A stretch of DNA of 64,000 nt from an uncultured Prevotellaceae bacterium (GTDB lineage Bacteria > Bacteroidota > Bacteroidia > Bacteroidales > Bacteroidaceae), in the NCBI GenBank assembly GCA_900315455.1, contig OMZE01000011.1:11235-75234 (forward strand). Reading direction: 5' to 3'. Position numbers and translations under genes: made by a program. Positions 8,644-18,338 of this stretch are shown one piece after another (the stretch's first letter is position 1; every line of letters begins with the position of its first letter). The notes beneath the pieces were generated by a model, which worked only from the letters and a program-made list of their open reading frames with translations, was not told the DNA's origin and did no database searches.

Positions 8644-9512
8644 TGGATACTTCAGAACTGCTGAAAAAAGTACGCAAGATAGAGATAAAGACCCGCGGAC
8701 TGAGTCAGAACATTTTCGCGGGACAATACCACTCGGCTTTCAAGGGAAGGGGTATGGCCTTCTCTGAGGTGAGGGAATACCAGTATGGCGACGACGTGCG
8801 CGACATCGACTGGAACGTCACCGCGCGGTTCCACCGTCCCTACGTCAAGGTGTTTGAGGAGGAGCGCGAACTCACCGTCATGCTCCTCGTCGACGTCAGC
8901 GGTTCCCTCGACTTCGGCACCGTGAGGCAGACGAAACGCGACATGGTGGCGGAGATTGCCGCCACGCTGGCGTTCAGCGCCATACAGAACAACGACAAGA
9001 TTGGCGTGGTGTTCTTCTCCGACAAGATAGAGAAATACATCCCCCCGAAGAAAGGCCGAAAGCATATCCTCTACATCATCCGCGAAATGCTCAACTTCAG
9101 GCCCGAGAGCCTGCGCACCGACGTGGGCATGGCAGTGGAGTTCCTCACACGGGTGATGAAGCGCCGCTGCACCGCCTTCCTGCTGAGCGATTTCTTCGAC
9201 CGCTCGCCCTATGAGAACCAACTCACTATCTGCAACCGCAAGCACGACGTGGTGGCGATACAGGTCTACGACCAGCGCGCCAAGGAGATGCCCGACGTGG
9301 GACTGATGCGCATACAGGACGCAGAGACCGGCCACGAGATGGTCATCGATACATCGAGCAAGAAACTGCGGAGGGCACATGCCGCTCACTGGCTGCGCCA
9401 TCAGGCAGAGATGCGTACGGTGTTCAACAAGAGCAATGTCGACCATATCTCCATCTCGACGAAAGACGATTACGTGAAGTCGCTCATGTCTCTCTTCTCC
9501 ATGAGGGCGTAG
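8643..9512 (+). CDS. batI: DUF58 / VWA-like protein BatI
   Basis: 289-residue protein with the DUF58 signature YGDDVRDIDWNVTARFHRPYVK (residues about 47-68, quoted in part) followed by a VWA-type fold with metal-ion-dependent adhesion site DVSGS at D84. DUF58 proteins are the usual partners of MoxR ATPases. The ATG at 8643 shares its A with the moxR stop; an alternative TTG one codon earlier is not needed. No membrane segment is seen, so it is probably cytoplasmic or peripheral. Confidence 0.88.
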   Translation: MDTSELLKKVRKIEIKTRGLSQNIFAGQYHSAFKGRGMAFSEVREYQYGDDVRDIDWNVTARFHRPYVKVFEEERELTVMLLVDVSGSLDFGTVRQTKRDMVAEIAATLAFSAIQNNDKIGVVFFSDKIEKYIPPKKGRKHILYIIREMLNFRPESLRTDVGMAVEFLTRVMKRRCTAFLLSDFFDRSPYENQLTICNRKHDVVAIQVYDQRAKEMPDVGLMRIQDAETGHEMVIDTSSKKLRRAHAAHWLRHQAEMRTVFNKSNVDHISISTKDDYVKSLMSLFSMRA

Positions 9513-9593
9513 GGCAACACCATCAGAACAAACAACTGTAGCAAGCAGGGAAAACCTGAAAGTGGAGCGAATGCGACACTTGAGTAAGAAAAA

Positions 9594-10664
9594 ATGAAAT
9601 ACTTCAAAACCATATTGTTGCTGCTGTGCGTCGCTGCACAGGCGTTCGCACAGGTGAACGTGGAGTCGGCCATCGACACCCCTGAGATTCTCATCGGCGA
9701 GCAGGCCCACGTCACCCTCAACGTCACGCTGCGGCAAGGCCTTCACGCCGCGCTCCCCGACTATGAGCAGGGGGCGCTGCTCACTCCGGGCGTGGAGGTG
9801 GTAGCCCAGGGAGTGGTAGACACCACCCTGCTCGACAACCAGATGCAGCGTCTCACCCGGCAGTACACGCTCACCTCGTTCGACGACACCCTCTACCTGC
9901 TGCCGGCATTCAAGGCAGTGGTCGACGGGAAGGAATATGCCGCCAAGCAACTGGCGCTCAAGGTCATCACACCTGATGTAGATCTGGAGCATCCCGACCA
10001 GTTCTTCCCCCTCAAGGGTCTGCAGCCCAACCCCTTCATGTGGAAGGAGTGGGTGAGGCCGTTCTGGATGGGCTTCATCCTCATCGCCCTCTGCCTGCTG
10101 CTCTACTACCTCGTCATCCGCCTGGGCGACAACAAGCCCATCGTGGCACGCATCAGGTTCGTGAAGAAGGTGCTGCCCCACAAGAAGGCCATCAATGTCA
10201 TCAACAAACTGAAGGCGGGCACCATCAATACCGCTTCCGACCAGAAAGCCTACTATACCACGCTGGTCGACACGCTGCGCACTTACCTGCAGGAGCGCTT
10301 CGGGTTCAATGCCATGGAGATGACCAGCAGCGAGATTATAGAGCGGCTCAGTCAGGAAGAAGACCCCGCGAAACTCGCCGAGTTGCGTGAACTCTTCGAG
10401 ACTGCCGACCTGGTGAAGTTTGCCAAGCACTCCACCGGCATCAGCGAGAAAGACCGCGACCTGGAGAGCGTGGTGGAGTTTATCGAGACCACGAAGACCG
10501 AAGATATGCCCACCATAGAGAAGATAGAGCCTACGCTCACCGACAACGAGAAACGGTCGAAGAAGTCGCGGCGGCTCATCATCACGCTCATCACGCTCAC
10601 ATCCATCAGCATCCTGGTGGTGCTGGCACTCATCTGCTGGCAACTCTACCTGCTCATGCTTTAG
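9594..10664 (+). CDS. Bat-cluster membrane-anchored protein of unknown function
   Basis: 356 residues. A signal peptide (MKYFKTILLLLCVAAQAFAQ) leads to a periplasmic beta-rich domain (about 20-145, beginning ESAIDTPEILIGEQAHV, similar in style to the repeats of BatD). A membrane segment lies at about 156-176, a cytoplasmic helical domain at about 180-315, and a second membrane segment at about 326-352. Position between BatI and BatA is the one usually held by a conserved protein of this layout in Bacteroidetes. It probably helps to couple the periplasmic and cytoplasmic parts of the Bat complex; this is inference from position and topology. Confidence 0.75.
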   Translation: MKYFKTILLLLCVAAQAFAQVNVESAIDTPEILIGEQAHVTLNVTLRQGLHAALPDYEQGALLTPGVEVVAQGVVDTTLLDNQMQRLTRQYTLTSFDDTLYLLPAFKAVVDGKEYAAKQLALKVITPDVDLEHPDQFFPLKGLQPNPFMWKEWVRPFWMGFILIALCLLLYYLVIRLGDNKPIVARIRFVKKVLPHKKAINVINKLKAGTINTASDQKAYYTTLVDTLRTYLQERFGFNAMEMTSSEIIERLSQEEDPAKLAELRELFETADLVKFAKHSTGISEKDRDLESVVEFIETTKTEDMPTIEKIEPTLTDNEKRSKKSRRLIITLITLTSISILVVLALICWQLYLLML

Positions 10665-10676
10665 ACATAGAAGATT

Positions 10677-11681
10677 ATGATTTTCGCCAATAAAGAATAT
10701 TTCCTGCTCCTGCTGCTGGCAGTGCCCTACATCCTCTGGTATTTCCTCTACCGGAGGAAGACAGAGCCTACCATGCGCATGAGCGACACACATGCCTACC
10801 GCTTCACCTCGAAGAGTTGGCGGCAGCGGCTCATCCACCTGCCCATGCTCCTCAGGCTCCTCGCCTTCACGATGGTGGTGGTGGTGCTGGCACGGCCAAG
10901 GACCCACAACTCATGGGGCGAACGCTCCGTAGAGGGCATCGACATCATGCTGGCCATGGACGTGTCGACCAGTATGCTGGCCATGGACATGAGCCCCAGT
11001 CCCAACAGGCTTGAGGCTGCCAAGGAGGTGGCGGCAGAGTTTATCTCCGGACGCCCCGACGACAACATCGGACTCACCATCTTCGCCGGCGAGGCATTTA
11101 CGCAGTGCCCGATGACGGTAGACCACCAGACGCTGCTCAACCTGCTCCACAACGTGAGGACCGACATCGCCAAGAACGGATTGATAGAGGATGGCACCGC
11201 CATCGGCATGGGACTCTCCAATGCCGTGGGCCGACTGAAGGACAGCAAGGCAAAGAGCAAGGTGGTCATCCTGCTTACCGACGGCTCCAACAACCGTGGC
11301 GACATCTCGCCCATGACGGCAGCGTCGATAGCAAAGAGCCTGGGGGTGAGGGTGTATACCATCGCCGTGGGCACCAACAAGGTGGCACGCTACCCGCTCG
11401 AGGTGGGGGGCACCACGCAATACGTGAACGTGCCAGTGGAAATCGACAGCAAGACGCTGAGCGACATCGCCGCCACCACCGACGGACAGTTCTACCGCGC
11501 CACCAACATGGCTGCCCTGAAGCAAATCTACAAGGAAATCGACAAACTCGAGAAGACGAAAATCGACGTCAGGAAATTCAGCAAGTTCTACGAGGCCTAC
11601 CAACCCTTCGCTCTCTTGGCTATCCTCGCGCTGCTGCTCGAACTGCTGCTCAGAAACACAGTGCTGCGCAGGATTCCATAA
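10677..11681 (+). CDS. batA: BatA, VWA-domain inner-membrane protein
   Basis: 334 residues. Two N-terminal membrane segments (about 6-26 and 52-72) precede a VWA domain with an intact MIDAS motif: DVSTS at D95, Thr in the FAGEAFTQCP region, and LLTDGSNN near 197. A final membrane segment (about 305-325) follows. BatA and BatB are thought to form a paired VWA complex worked by the MoxR ATPase. The gene starts 12 bp after the preceding stop. Confidence 0.93.
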   Translation: MIFANKEYFLLLLLAVPYILWYFLYRRKTEPTMRMSDTHAYRFTSKSWRQRLIHLPMLLRLLAFTMVVVVLARPRTHNSWGERSVEGIDIMLAMDVSTSMLAMDMSPSPNRLEAAKEVAAEFISGRPDDNIGLTIFAGEAFTQCPMTVDHQTLLNLLHNVRTDIAKNGLIEDGTAIGMGLSNAVGRLKDSKAKSKVVILLTDGSNNRGDISPMTAASIAKSLGVRVYTIAVGTNKVARYPLEVGGTTQYVNVPVEIDSKTLSDIAATTDGQFYRATNMAALKQIYKEIDKLEKTKIDVRKFSKFYEAYQPFALLAILALLLELLLRNTVLRRIP

Positions 11682-11699
11682 ACCAAAGATGAATTGAAT

Positions 11700-12749
11700 A
11701 TGTTCAGATTCGAAAGTCCCATATATCTCTACCTGTTGCTTCTGGTGCCTGCCCTGGTGGTCATCAGATACCTCTGCAACAGAAACAAGATGAGAAAACT
11801 GAAACGCTTCGGCGACCCAGAACTGCTCAAGGACATGATGCAGGACGTGTCGAAATACCGTCCTACGGTGAAGTTCTGGTTGCTCCTTGCAGCACTCTCC
11901 GCCCTCATCCTCGCCATGGCACGTCCACAGATGGGGTCGCGCATCAGCAGTGAGAAACGACAGGGTGTCGAGGTCATCATCTGTATGGATATCTCCAACT
12001 CCATGCTGGCCGAAGATGTGGTGCCATCGCGTCTCGAGAAGAGCAAACTGCTCGTAGAAAACATGGTCGACAAGTTCGTCAACGACAAGGTGGGACTCAT
12101 TGTCTTTGCCGGCGATGCCTTCGTGCAGTTGCCCATCACCGCCGACTACGTGTCGGCGAAGATGTTCCTGCAGAATATCAGTCCCTCGCTCATCGCCTCT
12201 CAGGGCACCGACATCGCCACCGCCATCAACATGGCCATGGTGAGTTTCACGCAAGACGAGAAGGCGGGCAAGGCCATCATCGTCATCACCGACGGCGAGG
12301 ACCATGAGGGATATGCCCTCGAGGCGGCCAAGGCTGCCAAGGACAAGGGTGTCAAGGTGTTCATGCTCGGCGTGGGCTCTGCCAACGGCGCTCCCATCAA
12401 GATGCGCGACGGCAGTTACCTGAAAGACAATACTGGCGAGACCGTCATCACCCGTCTCAACGAGGAGATGTGCAAGCAGATTGCCGAGGCGGGCAGCGGC
12501 ACGTATATCCATGTCGACAACACCAGTGAGGCGCAGGAACGCCTCGACATCGAGATAGGGAAGATGCAGAAAGGCGACATCTCGACAGTGGTCTACAGCG
12601 AGTACGACGAGCAGTTCCAGGCCCTGGCGCTCATCGCCCTGCTGCTGCTCATCATCGAGGTGTGTGTGCTCGAGCGCAAGAACCCATTGCTCAAGAACGT
12701 GAAGTTGTTCAACAAGACAAAACCAGGAGGTGAAACTATAGAATCATGA
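11700..12749 (+). CDS. batB: BatB, VWA-domain inner-membrane protein
   Basis: 349 residues, paralogue of BatA. Membrane segments lie at about 8-26, 58-77 and 305-325; the MIDAS motif DISNS begins at D97, with VIVITDGEDHEGYALEA as the later VWA loop. The ATG at 11700 is used; the TTG at 11694 in the same frame is unnecessary. Its stop overlaps batC (ATGA), so the two are probably translationally coupled. Confidence 0.93.
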   Translation: MFRFESPIYLYLLLLVPALVVIRYLCNRNKMRKLKRFGDPELLKDMMQDVSKYRPTVKFWLLLAALSALILAMARPQMGSRISSEKRQGVEVIICMDISNSMLAEDVVPSRLEKSKLLVENMVDKFVNDKVGLIVFAGDAFVQLPITADYVSAKMFLQNISPSLIASQGTDIATAINMAMVSFTQDEKAGKAIIVITDGEDHEGYALEAAKAAKDKGVKVFMLGVGSANGAPIKMRDGSYLKDNTGETVITRLNEEMCKQIAEAGSGTYIHVDNTSEAQERLDIEIGKMQKGDISTVVYSEYDEQFQALALIALLLLIIEVCVLERKNPLLKNVKLFNKTKPGGETIES

Positions 12750-13786
12750 AAAAGACGCTCATCCTGATAGCCCTCCTTGCGGCACTGCTACTCACCATGG
12801 CATTGTCGCAGAAGACCACCGACCGGCATCATATAAGGCTGGGAAACCGCCATTTCCTGAAGTCGGAATACGATAAGGCGTATATCGAATACGGCAAGGC
12901 CCTTTCCGAGAATCCCGACAACAGCCAGGCGGCCTACAACATCGCCTGCGTGATGACGGCCACACAGAACGACAGTACATTGGCACAGTATGCCAAGGCT
13001 GCCGACATGGAGAAAAACGGCATCCGTAAGTCGATGTCATGGCACAACATCGGTGTCATCATGCAGACCAGCCACAAATATGCCGAGGCCATCGAAGCCT
13101 ACAAGAATGCGCTCAGGAGCAATCCTGCCGACGACATGACCCGCTACAACCTCGCCCTGTGCAAGAAACTGCTCGAACAACAGCAACAGCAGCAGAACCA
13201 GCAACAGCAGCAAGACCAGAACAACGGCGGTGGCGGACAGGGTCAGGGCGACCAGAAGAAGCAAGACAAGAAACCTGATGCCGACAAGCAGCAAGACAGC
13301 GACAACCAAGGCCAGGGCAACAACAATGCCAGGTACTGGGACCAGGTGGGCGACAACTACCAGAACAAGGACCAGCACGACAAGGCCATGGATTCGTATA
13401 AGCAGGCGCTCAAAAACAACCCCGGCGACCAGCATGCCCAGGACCGCATGAAGAAGTCGGAGCAGAAACTCAAGGAGCAGCAACAGCAGCGCCAGCAGGA
13501 ATACGACAAGCAGCACCAACAGCAGCAACAGCAGCAGAACCAGGACCAGAGTCAGGACAATCAAAACAAGAACAACAATAACAATAACAAGCCGCAGGAT
13601 GCCCAACAACCCCAACAGGGTCAGGAAAGTCAACAGCAACCTCAGGGACAGCCAGCAGGGCAGATGAGTCAGGACAACGCACAACGACTCCTCGAGGCTG
13701 CGATGCAGCAGGAGAAACAGACTCAGAAACGACTGCAAGGGGCCATGCAACAGCCTCCCCGGAAACGGTTAGGCAAGAATTGGTAA
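12746..13786 (+). CDS. batC: BatC, TPR protein with glutamine-rich tail
   Basis: 346 residues. A signal-anchor (about 5-20) is followed by TPR repeats (FLKSEYDKAYIEYGKALSEN; HKYAEAIEAYKNALRSNPAD) and a third TPR near 205-235 (DQHDKAMDSYKQALKNNPGD). Between and after them lie long Gln/Asn/Asp-rich low-complexity stretches (about 149-200 and 245-330). The sequence ends with PPRKRLGKNW. BatC is expected to be a periplasmic scaffold for the Bat complex. The CAG/CAA-rich DNA is prone to slippage. Confidence 0.9.
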   Translation: MKKTLILIALLAALLLTMALSQKTTDRHHIRLGNRHFLKSEYDKAYIEYGKALSENPDNSQAAYNIACVMTATQNDSTLAQYAKAADMEKNGIRKSMSWHNIGVIMQTSHKYAEAIEAYKNALRSNPADDMTRYNLALCKKLLEQQQQQQNQQQQQDQNNGGGGQGQGDQKKQDKKPDADKQQDSDNQGQGNNNARYWDQVGDNYQNKDQHDKAMDSYKQALKNNPGDQHAQDRMKKSEQKLKEQQQQRQQEYDKQHQQQQQQQNQDQSQDNQNKNNNNNNKPQDAQQPQQGQESQQQPQGQPAGQMSQDNAQRLLEAAMQQEKQTQKRLQGAMQQPPRKRLGKNW

Positions 13787-13807
13787 AAGAACAGAATAAG
13801 AGTGAAA

Positions 13808-16375
13808 ATGAAAAGATATACATTCTTCTTCCTCATGATGATGCTCGTAAGCACTGTCTCAGCACAGAGAATCATCGTCCACGCCCCCGCAAGGGTGGCG
13901 GCGGGAGAGACGTTCAAACTCGAATACACCATCAACTCCACCGATATGAACGGGGGGTTGCAGATAGGCAAGATGCCCGAGGGACTCGAGGTGGTCTACG
14001 GACCGAGTGTCTCGCAGCAGCAGAGTTATACCGTGGTCAACGGACATGCCAGCAGTTCGGCTTCCATCACCTATACTTATATGCTGCTCGGCACAAGAAG
14101 CGGTTCTTACACCATTCCCGCCGCACATGCCAATATCGGCGGACATAACCTGACATCAGAGACAGTGAAGGTGAACGTGGTGGGAAGTGCTCCCGCGGCC
14201 CACAACCAGGGCACTACCTTCCATCAGGAGGAGGAACAGCGGCCCAACCTCAGGAGCGCAGGCTCAGCCATCTCGGCAAACGACCTCTTTATCCGCGTGA
14301 GTGCCAACAAGACTCATGTGCACGAACAGGAACCGGTATTGCTTACCTATAAGGTGTATACCTTGGTGGAACTGACCCAACTCGAGGGTAAGATGCCCGA
14401 CCTCAATGGATTCCATTCGCAAGAGGTGGAACTGCCACAGCAGAAGTCATTCCATGTGGAGAATGTCAACGGCAGAAACTACCGGTGCGTCACCTGGAGC
14501 CAGTATGTGATGTACCCACAGATGACGGGAAAACTCGAGATACCGAGCATCACCTTCAAGGGCATCGTCGTGCAGGAGAACAGGAATGTTGATCCCTTCG
14601 AGGCTTTCTTCAACGGTGGCTCTGGGTATGTGGAGGTGAACCGTGAAATAGTGGCACCGGGACTCACCATACAGGTCGACTCGCTGCCCACTCGTCCTGC
14701 CAACTTCTCTGGTGGCGTGGGCAAGTTCAATATCTCGGCGCAACTCGACAAGACCGAGGTGAAGGCGGGCGACCCCGTTACCCTCCGTGTGGTGGTGGGT
14801 GGCGTCGGCAACCTGAAACTCATCAAGGAACCGGTGGTGGCCTTTCCCAAGGACTTCGAGAAATACGACCCGAAGGTGACGGAGAAGACCCGCCTCACTG
14901 CCAATGGCGTGGAGGGCAACATGGTATACGACTTCCTCGCTGTGCCGAAGAACAAGGGCGATTACGAGATTCCTGCCGTGGAGTTCACCTATTACGATAC
15001 CGGCACCAACTCCTACAAGACCATCAAGACGCAGCCTTTCTCCCTCAAGGTGGCGGCAGGCGACGGCACGGCATCGGTGAGCGACTACTCCGACCTCAGA
15101 AACAAGGACATCCACCCCATCAAGAAAGGGGTGGCGAATATCCACAAGGCCGATGAGTTCTTCTTTGGCTCTGGGGCCTACTGGGTATGGATAGCGCTGC
15201 CTCTGGCCATCTTCCTCGCCCTGTTGGTGATGTTCCGCAAACGGGCCATCGACAACGCCAACATCAGCAAGATGCGCGGGAAGAAAGCCAACAAGGTGGC
15301 AACGAAACGTCTGCGTACCGCCAACCGGCTCATGCTCAATGGCGAGAACGGGAAGTTCTACGACGAGGTGCTCAGGGCACTGTGGGGATATGTGGGTGAC
15401 AAACTCAACATGCCCGTAGAACAACTCTCGCGCGACAATGTGAGCGACCAACTCGCTCAGCGGGGTGTCGACGATGCCACCGTGACGAAGTTTGTAGAGG
15501 CGCTCGACGAATGTGAGTTTGAACGCTATGCGCCGGGCGACCCGGCTGGCAACATGAGCAAGACATTCGAGTCGGCCATGACGGCCATCATGAAAATTGA
15601 AGAGGCAATGAAATCAAGGAAGAAAAACCATGCTTCTGCCATGGCGGTGGTGCTCCTCGCCATGTTGCTGCCCATGCAGGCCATGGCGGTGACAAAGGCC
15701 AATGCCGACGCCGAATATACCAAAGGCAACTACCAGCAGGCCATCAAGGACTATGAGGAACTGCTCAAGCAGGGCGTGAGTGCCGAACTCTACTACAACC
15801 TCGGCAACGCCTACTACAGGGCCGACAACATCACGCGGGCCATCATCAACTACGAGCGGGCGTTCATGCTCTCTCCAGGTGACGAGGACATCCGTTTCAA
15901 CCTGCAACTGGCGCAGTCGAAGACCATCGACAAGATAGCACCGGCCTCGGAGATGTTCTTCGTCACGTGGTATCAGTCGCTCGTCAATCTTACCAGTGTC
16001 GACAGATGGGCGTATGTGGCCATCGTGAGCATCATCCTCGTGCTGCTGCTCGTGCTCATCTACCTCTTCGCCGATAATCTCAGACTGAGAAAGGTGGGAT
16101 TCTTCGGGGCGATAGCATTCCTCGTGCTCTTCATCCTCGCCAATATCTTCGCCTATCAGCAGAAGCGTCAACTCGAAAACCGCAACGGCGCCATCGTCAT
16201 TGCTCCGTCGGCGAGCGTGAAGAAGACACCTGCCGACAACTCGGAAACCACTTTCGTACTCCATGAGGGGACGAAGGTGAAAATCACCGACAAGTCTATC
16301 AGCAAGTGGGTGGAGATAGAGATAGCCGACGGCAGAAACGGTTGGGTGACCAACGACAGGATAGAGGAGATTTGA
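13808..16375 (+). CDS. batD: BatD-BatE fusion protein
   Basis: One 855-residue frame holds two proteins that are often separate. Residues 1-20 are a signal peptide and 21-450 the BatD beta-repeat region. A membrane segment lies at about 458-476, and a cytoplasmic helical domain at 490-595. From residue 601 (MKSRKKNHASAMAVVLLAML) comes what looks like a complete BatE: its own signal peptide, TPRs at about 630-690, membrane segments at 734-754 and 762-782, and an SH3-like end (VLHEGTKVKITDKS...WVTNDRIEEI). An in-frame ATG at 15608 would start BatE alone, so either a true fusion or internal initiation is possible. The topology (out-in-out-in-out) is consistent for the fused form. The start is ATG 13808; GTG 13802 is rejected. 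Confidence 0.9.
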   Translation: MKRYTFFFLMMMLVSTVSAQRIIVHAPARVAAGETFKLEYTINSTDMNGGLQIGKMPEGLEVVYGPSVSQQQSYTVVNGHASSSASITYTYMLLGTRSGSYTIPAAHANIGGHNLTSETVKVNVVGSAPAAHNQGTTFHQEEEQRPNLRSAGSAISANDLFIRVSANKTHVHEQEPVLLTYKVYTLVELTQLEGKMPDLNGFHSQEVELPQQKSFHVENVNGRNYRCVTWSQYVMYPQMTGKLEIPSITFKGIVVQENRNVDPFEAFFNGGSGYVEVNREIVAPGLTIQVDSLPTRPANFSGGVGKFNISAQLDKTEVKAGDPVTLRVVVGGVGNLKLIKEPVVAFPKDFEKYDPKVTEKTRLTANGVEGNMVYDFLAVPKNKGDYEIPAVEFTYYDTGTNSYKTIKTQPFSLKVAAGDGTASVSDYSDLRNKDIHPIKKGVANIHKADEFFFGSGAYWVWIALPLAIFLALLVMFRKRAIDNANISKMRGKKANKVATKRLRTANRLMLNGENGKFYDEVLRALWGYVGDKLNMPVEQLSRDNVSDQLAQRGVDDATVTKFVEALDECEFERYAPGDPAGNMSKTFESAMTAIMKIEEAMKSRKKNHASAMAVVLLAMLLPMQAMAVTKANADAEYTKGNYQQAIKDYEELLKQGVSAELYYNLGNAYYRADNITRAIINYERAFMLSPGDEDIRFNLQLAQSKTIDKIAPASEMFFVTWYQSLVNLTSVDRWAYVAIVSIILVLLLVLIYLFADNLRLRKVGFFGAIAFLVLFILANIFAYQQKRQLENRNGAIVIAPSASVKKTPADNSETTFVLHEGTKVKITDKSISKWVEIEIADGRNGWVTNDRIEEI

Positions 16376-16386
16376 ACCGCTGAGAG

Positions 16387-17082
16387 ATGGATATCCAAGG
16401 CATCATAGAGACCGACAGGCAACTGCTGGGCGTGTTCAACGGAAACCATTCGGCTTTCTTCGACACGCTCATGGCAACCCTCACGGCGGGACCCACCTGG
16501 ATTCCCCTCTATATTGCCTTGCTCTATCTCGTGGTGAAAAACAACGAGACCATCACGCAGATTATGGTCATCCTGTGCAGCGTGGCCCTTTGCCTGTTCA
16601 TCACCGTGTTCGTCACCGAGGGAGTGGTGAAACCGATGGTGGCGCGGCCCCGGCCCCTCGTCGACCCCGAGTGGGGCTACATGTGGCATGTGGTGGGCGA
16701 GCGCAAGGCCAACGCCTACAGTTTCTTCTCCGCCCATGCCTCAAACACTTTCGGCATAGCGGTGCTCCTCTCGCTCATCATCCGCAACAAGGTCTTCACA
16801 TGGCTCATGGTGACATGGTCGCTCATCAACTGCTACACCCGGCTCTACCTTGCCATGCACTATCCTTCCGACATCGTCGTCGGACTGGCTTTTGGTGCCC
16901 TGGCAGGCACGTTGTCCTATTTGGTCTACAGCCTCGCCTTCAGGCAGGTCTCTGCCAGGCAGCATTTCATCTCGTCGCAATACACCAAGTCGGGATACAA
17001 CCTCACCGACATCGATATCGTGGCGTTCGTGCTTGTTGCCACCATTTTCTTGGCCATCATCATCTCACTGATGATGCAGTAA
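16387..17082 (+). CDS. PAP2-family membrane phosphatase
   Basis: 231 residues with about six membrane segments. All three acid-phosphatase motifs are visible: KPMVARPRP (KxxxxxxRP) near 80, a divergent FSAHASN (for PSGH) near 115, and RLYLAMHYPSD (SRxxxxxHxxxD type) near 155. The family dephosphorylates lipid phosphates such as undecaprenyl diphosphate or phosphatidylglycerol phosphate; which substrate is used here cannot be told. It follows the bat genes by 11 bp and may be cotranscribed with them and with queA. Confidence 0.88.
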   Translation: MDIQGIIETDRQLLGVFNGNHSAFFDTLMATLTAGPTWIPLYIALLYLVVKNNETITQIMVILCSVALCLFITVFVTEGVVKPMVARPRPLVDPEWGYMWHVVGERKANAYSFFSAHASNTFGIAVLLSLIIRNKVFTWLMVTWSLINCYTRLYLAMHYPSDIVVGLAFGALAGTLSYLVYSLAFRQVSARQHFISSQYTKSGYNLTDIDIVAFVLVATIFLAIIISLMMQ

Positions 17083-17092
17083 AATATGTAAT

Positions 17093-18319
17093 ATGACCAA
17101 TCCTAACGATACAAAAAACATCTCCATCAGCGACTACGACTACCCTCTGCCCGACAGTCGTATCGCGAAATTCCCACTGGCCCGGCGCGACCAGTCGAAA
17201 CTCCTCTTGTATAACAAAGGCGTGGTGAGCGAGGACGTCTTCGCCAACCTCCCCAACCATATCCCTGCCGGGTCGCTCATGGTGTTCAACAACACCAAGG
17301 TCATCATGGCACGTCTGCTCTTCCGGAAGACTACGGGGGCGCTCATCGAGGTGTTCCTCCTCGAACCCCTGAAGCCGGCCGACTATCAGGTGGCGTTTCA
17401 GGTTTCAGGACAGTGCGAGTGGTGCTGTCTGGTGGGCAACCTGAAGAAATGGAAGGAGGGCACCCTTGAGAGAGAGGTGGAGGTGAACGGCAAGAAGACA
17501 CGTTTCACCGCCCAGCGCGTGGGAGAGACGAAGACCGGACAGCGGGTGCTGTTTGGTTGGGACCATCCCGAGGTGTCGTTTGCCGAACTCATCGACGCGG
17601 TGGGCGAACTGCCCATACCGCCTTACCTGAACAGGAAGTCGGAGGAGAGCGACAAGACCACTTACCAGACGGTGTACTCGAAAATCAAGGGCAGCGTGGC
17701 GGCTCCTACTGCCGGTCTGCATTTCACTAAGGAGGTGCTGCAGGCACTCGACGCGAAAGGCGTGGAGCGCGAGGAACTCACGCTCCATGTAGGGGCAGGC
17801 ACGTTCAAGCCGGTGAAGAGCGCACATATCGAGGGACATGAGATGCACAGCGAACATTACCGCGTGGGACGGGATACACTCCTTAAACTGCTCAAGCATC
17901 ACTGCGAGGCAGTGGCAGTGGGCACCACCAGCGTGAGGACGCTCGAAAGCCTCTATTATGTGGGGGTGAAGTTGCATGAGAACCCCGATGCTTCGCCCGA
18001 GCAACTGCATGTGCGACAATGGGAACCCTACGAGCGGGAGTATCATCTCTCGGTGGAGGAGGCGATAGGCGAAATCGTGGCGTATCTTGACCGCAACGGC
18101 GAGCAGGCACTCCATGCATCCACGCAAATCATCATCGCCCCAGGCTATGAATACAAAATCGTGAAACGGCTCGTCACCAATTTCCATCAGCCCAAGAGCA
18201 CGCTCCTGCTCCTCGTCAGCGCATTCGTCAAGGGCGACTGGAGGAAAATCTACGACTATGCCCTAAGCCATGACTTCCGTTTCCTGAGTTACGGTGACAG
18301 TTCCTTATTGGAACCATAA
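17093..18319 (+). CDS. queA: S-adenosylmethionine:tRNA ribosyltransferase-isomerase
   Basis: QueA moves the ribosyl part of AdoMet to 7-aminomethyl-7-deazaguanine in tRNA, making epoxyqueuosine. Family marks: YPLPDSRIAKFPLARRDQSK (residues about 16-35), MVFNNTKVIMARL, AAPTAGLHFTKEVL, LHVGAGTFKPVK, GTTSVRTLES and the C-terminal TNFHQPKSTLLLLVSAF. At 408 residues it is longer than the typical enzyme of about 345, as in a Bacteroidetes variant of the family. It begins 10 bp after the PAP2 gene. Confidence 0.93.
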   Translation: MTNPNDTKNISISDYDYPLPDSRIAKFPLARRDQSKLLLYNKGVVSEDVFANLPNHIPAGSLMVFNNTKVIMARLLFRKTTGALIEVFLLEPLKPADYQVAFQVSGQCEWCCLVGNLKKWKEGTLEREVEVNGKKTRFTAQRVGETKTGQRVLFGWDHPEVSFAELIDAVGELPIPPYLNRKSEESDKTTYQTVYSKIKGSVAAPTAGLHFTKEVLQALDAKGVEREELTLHVGAGTFKPVKSAHIEGHEMHSEHYRVGRDTLLKLLKHHCEAVAVGTTSVRTLESLYYVGVKLHENPDASPEQLHVRQWEPYEREYHLSVEEAIGEIVAYLDRNGEQALHASTQIIIAPGYEYKIVKRLVTNFHQPKSTLLLLVSAFVKGDWRKIYDYALSHDFRFLSYGDSSLLEP

Positions 18320-18338
18320 ACCTAAAACCAAAAAGAAT

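Noticed and set aside
8652-10907. Long minus-strand frame (751 codons) opposite the bat genes
   Set aside because: It lies exactly opposite well-supported genes (BatI and the next gene) and has a low-complexity His/Leu/Glu-rich product typical of the antisense of GC-rich coding DNA.
10911-12512. 533-codon minus-strand frame opposite batA/batB
   Set aside because: Antisense shadow with no recognisable domain.
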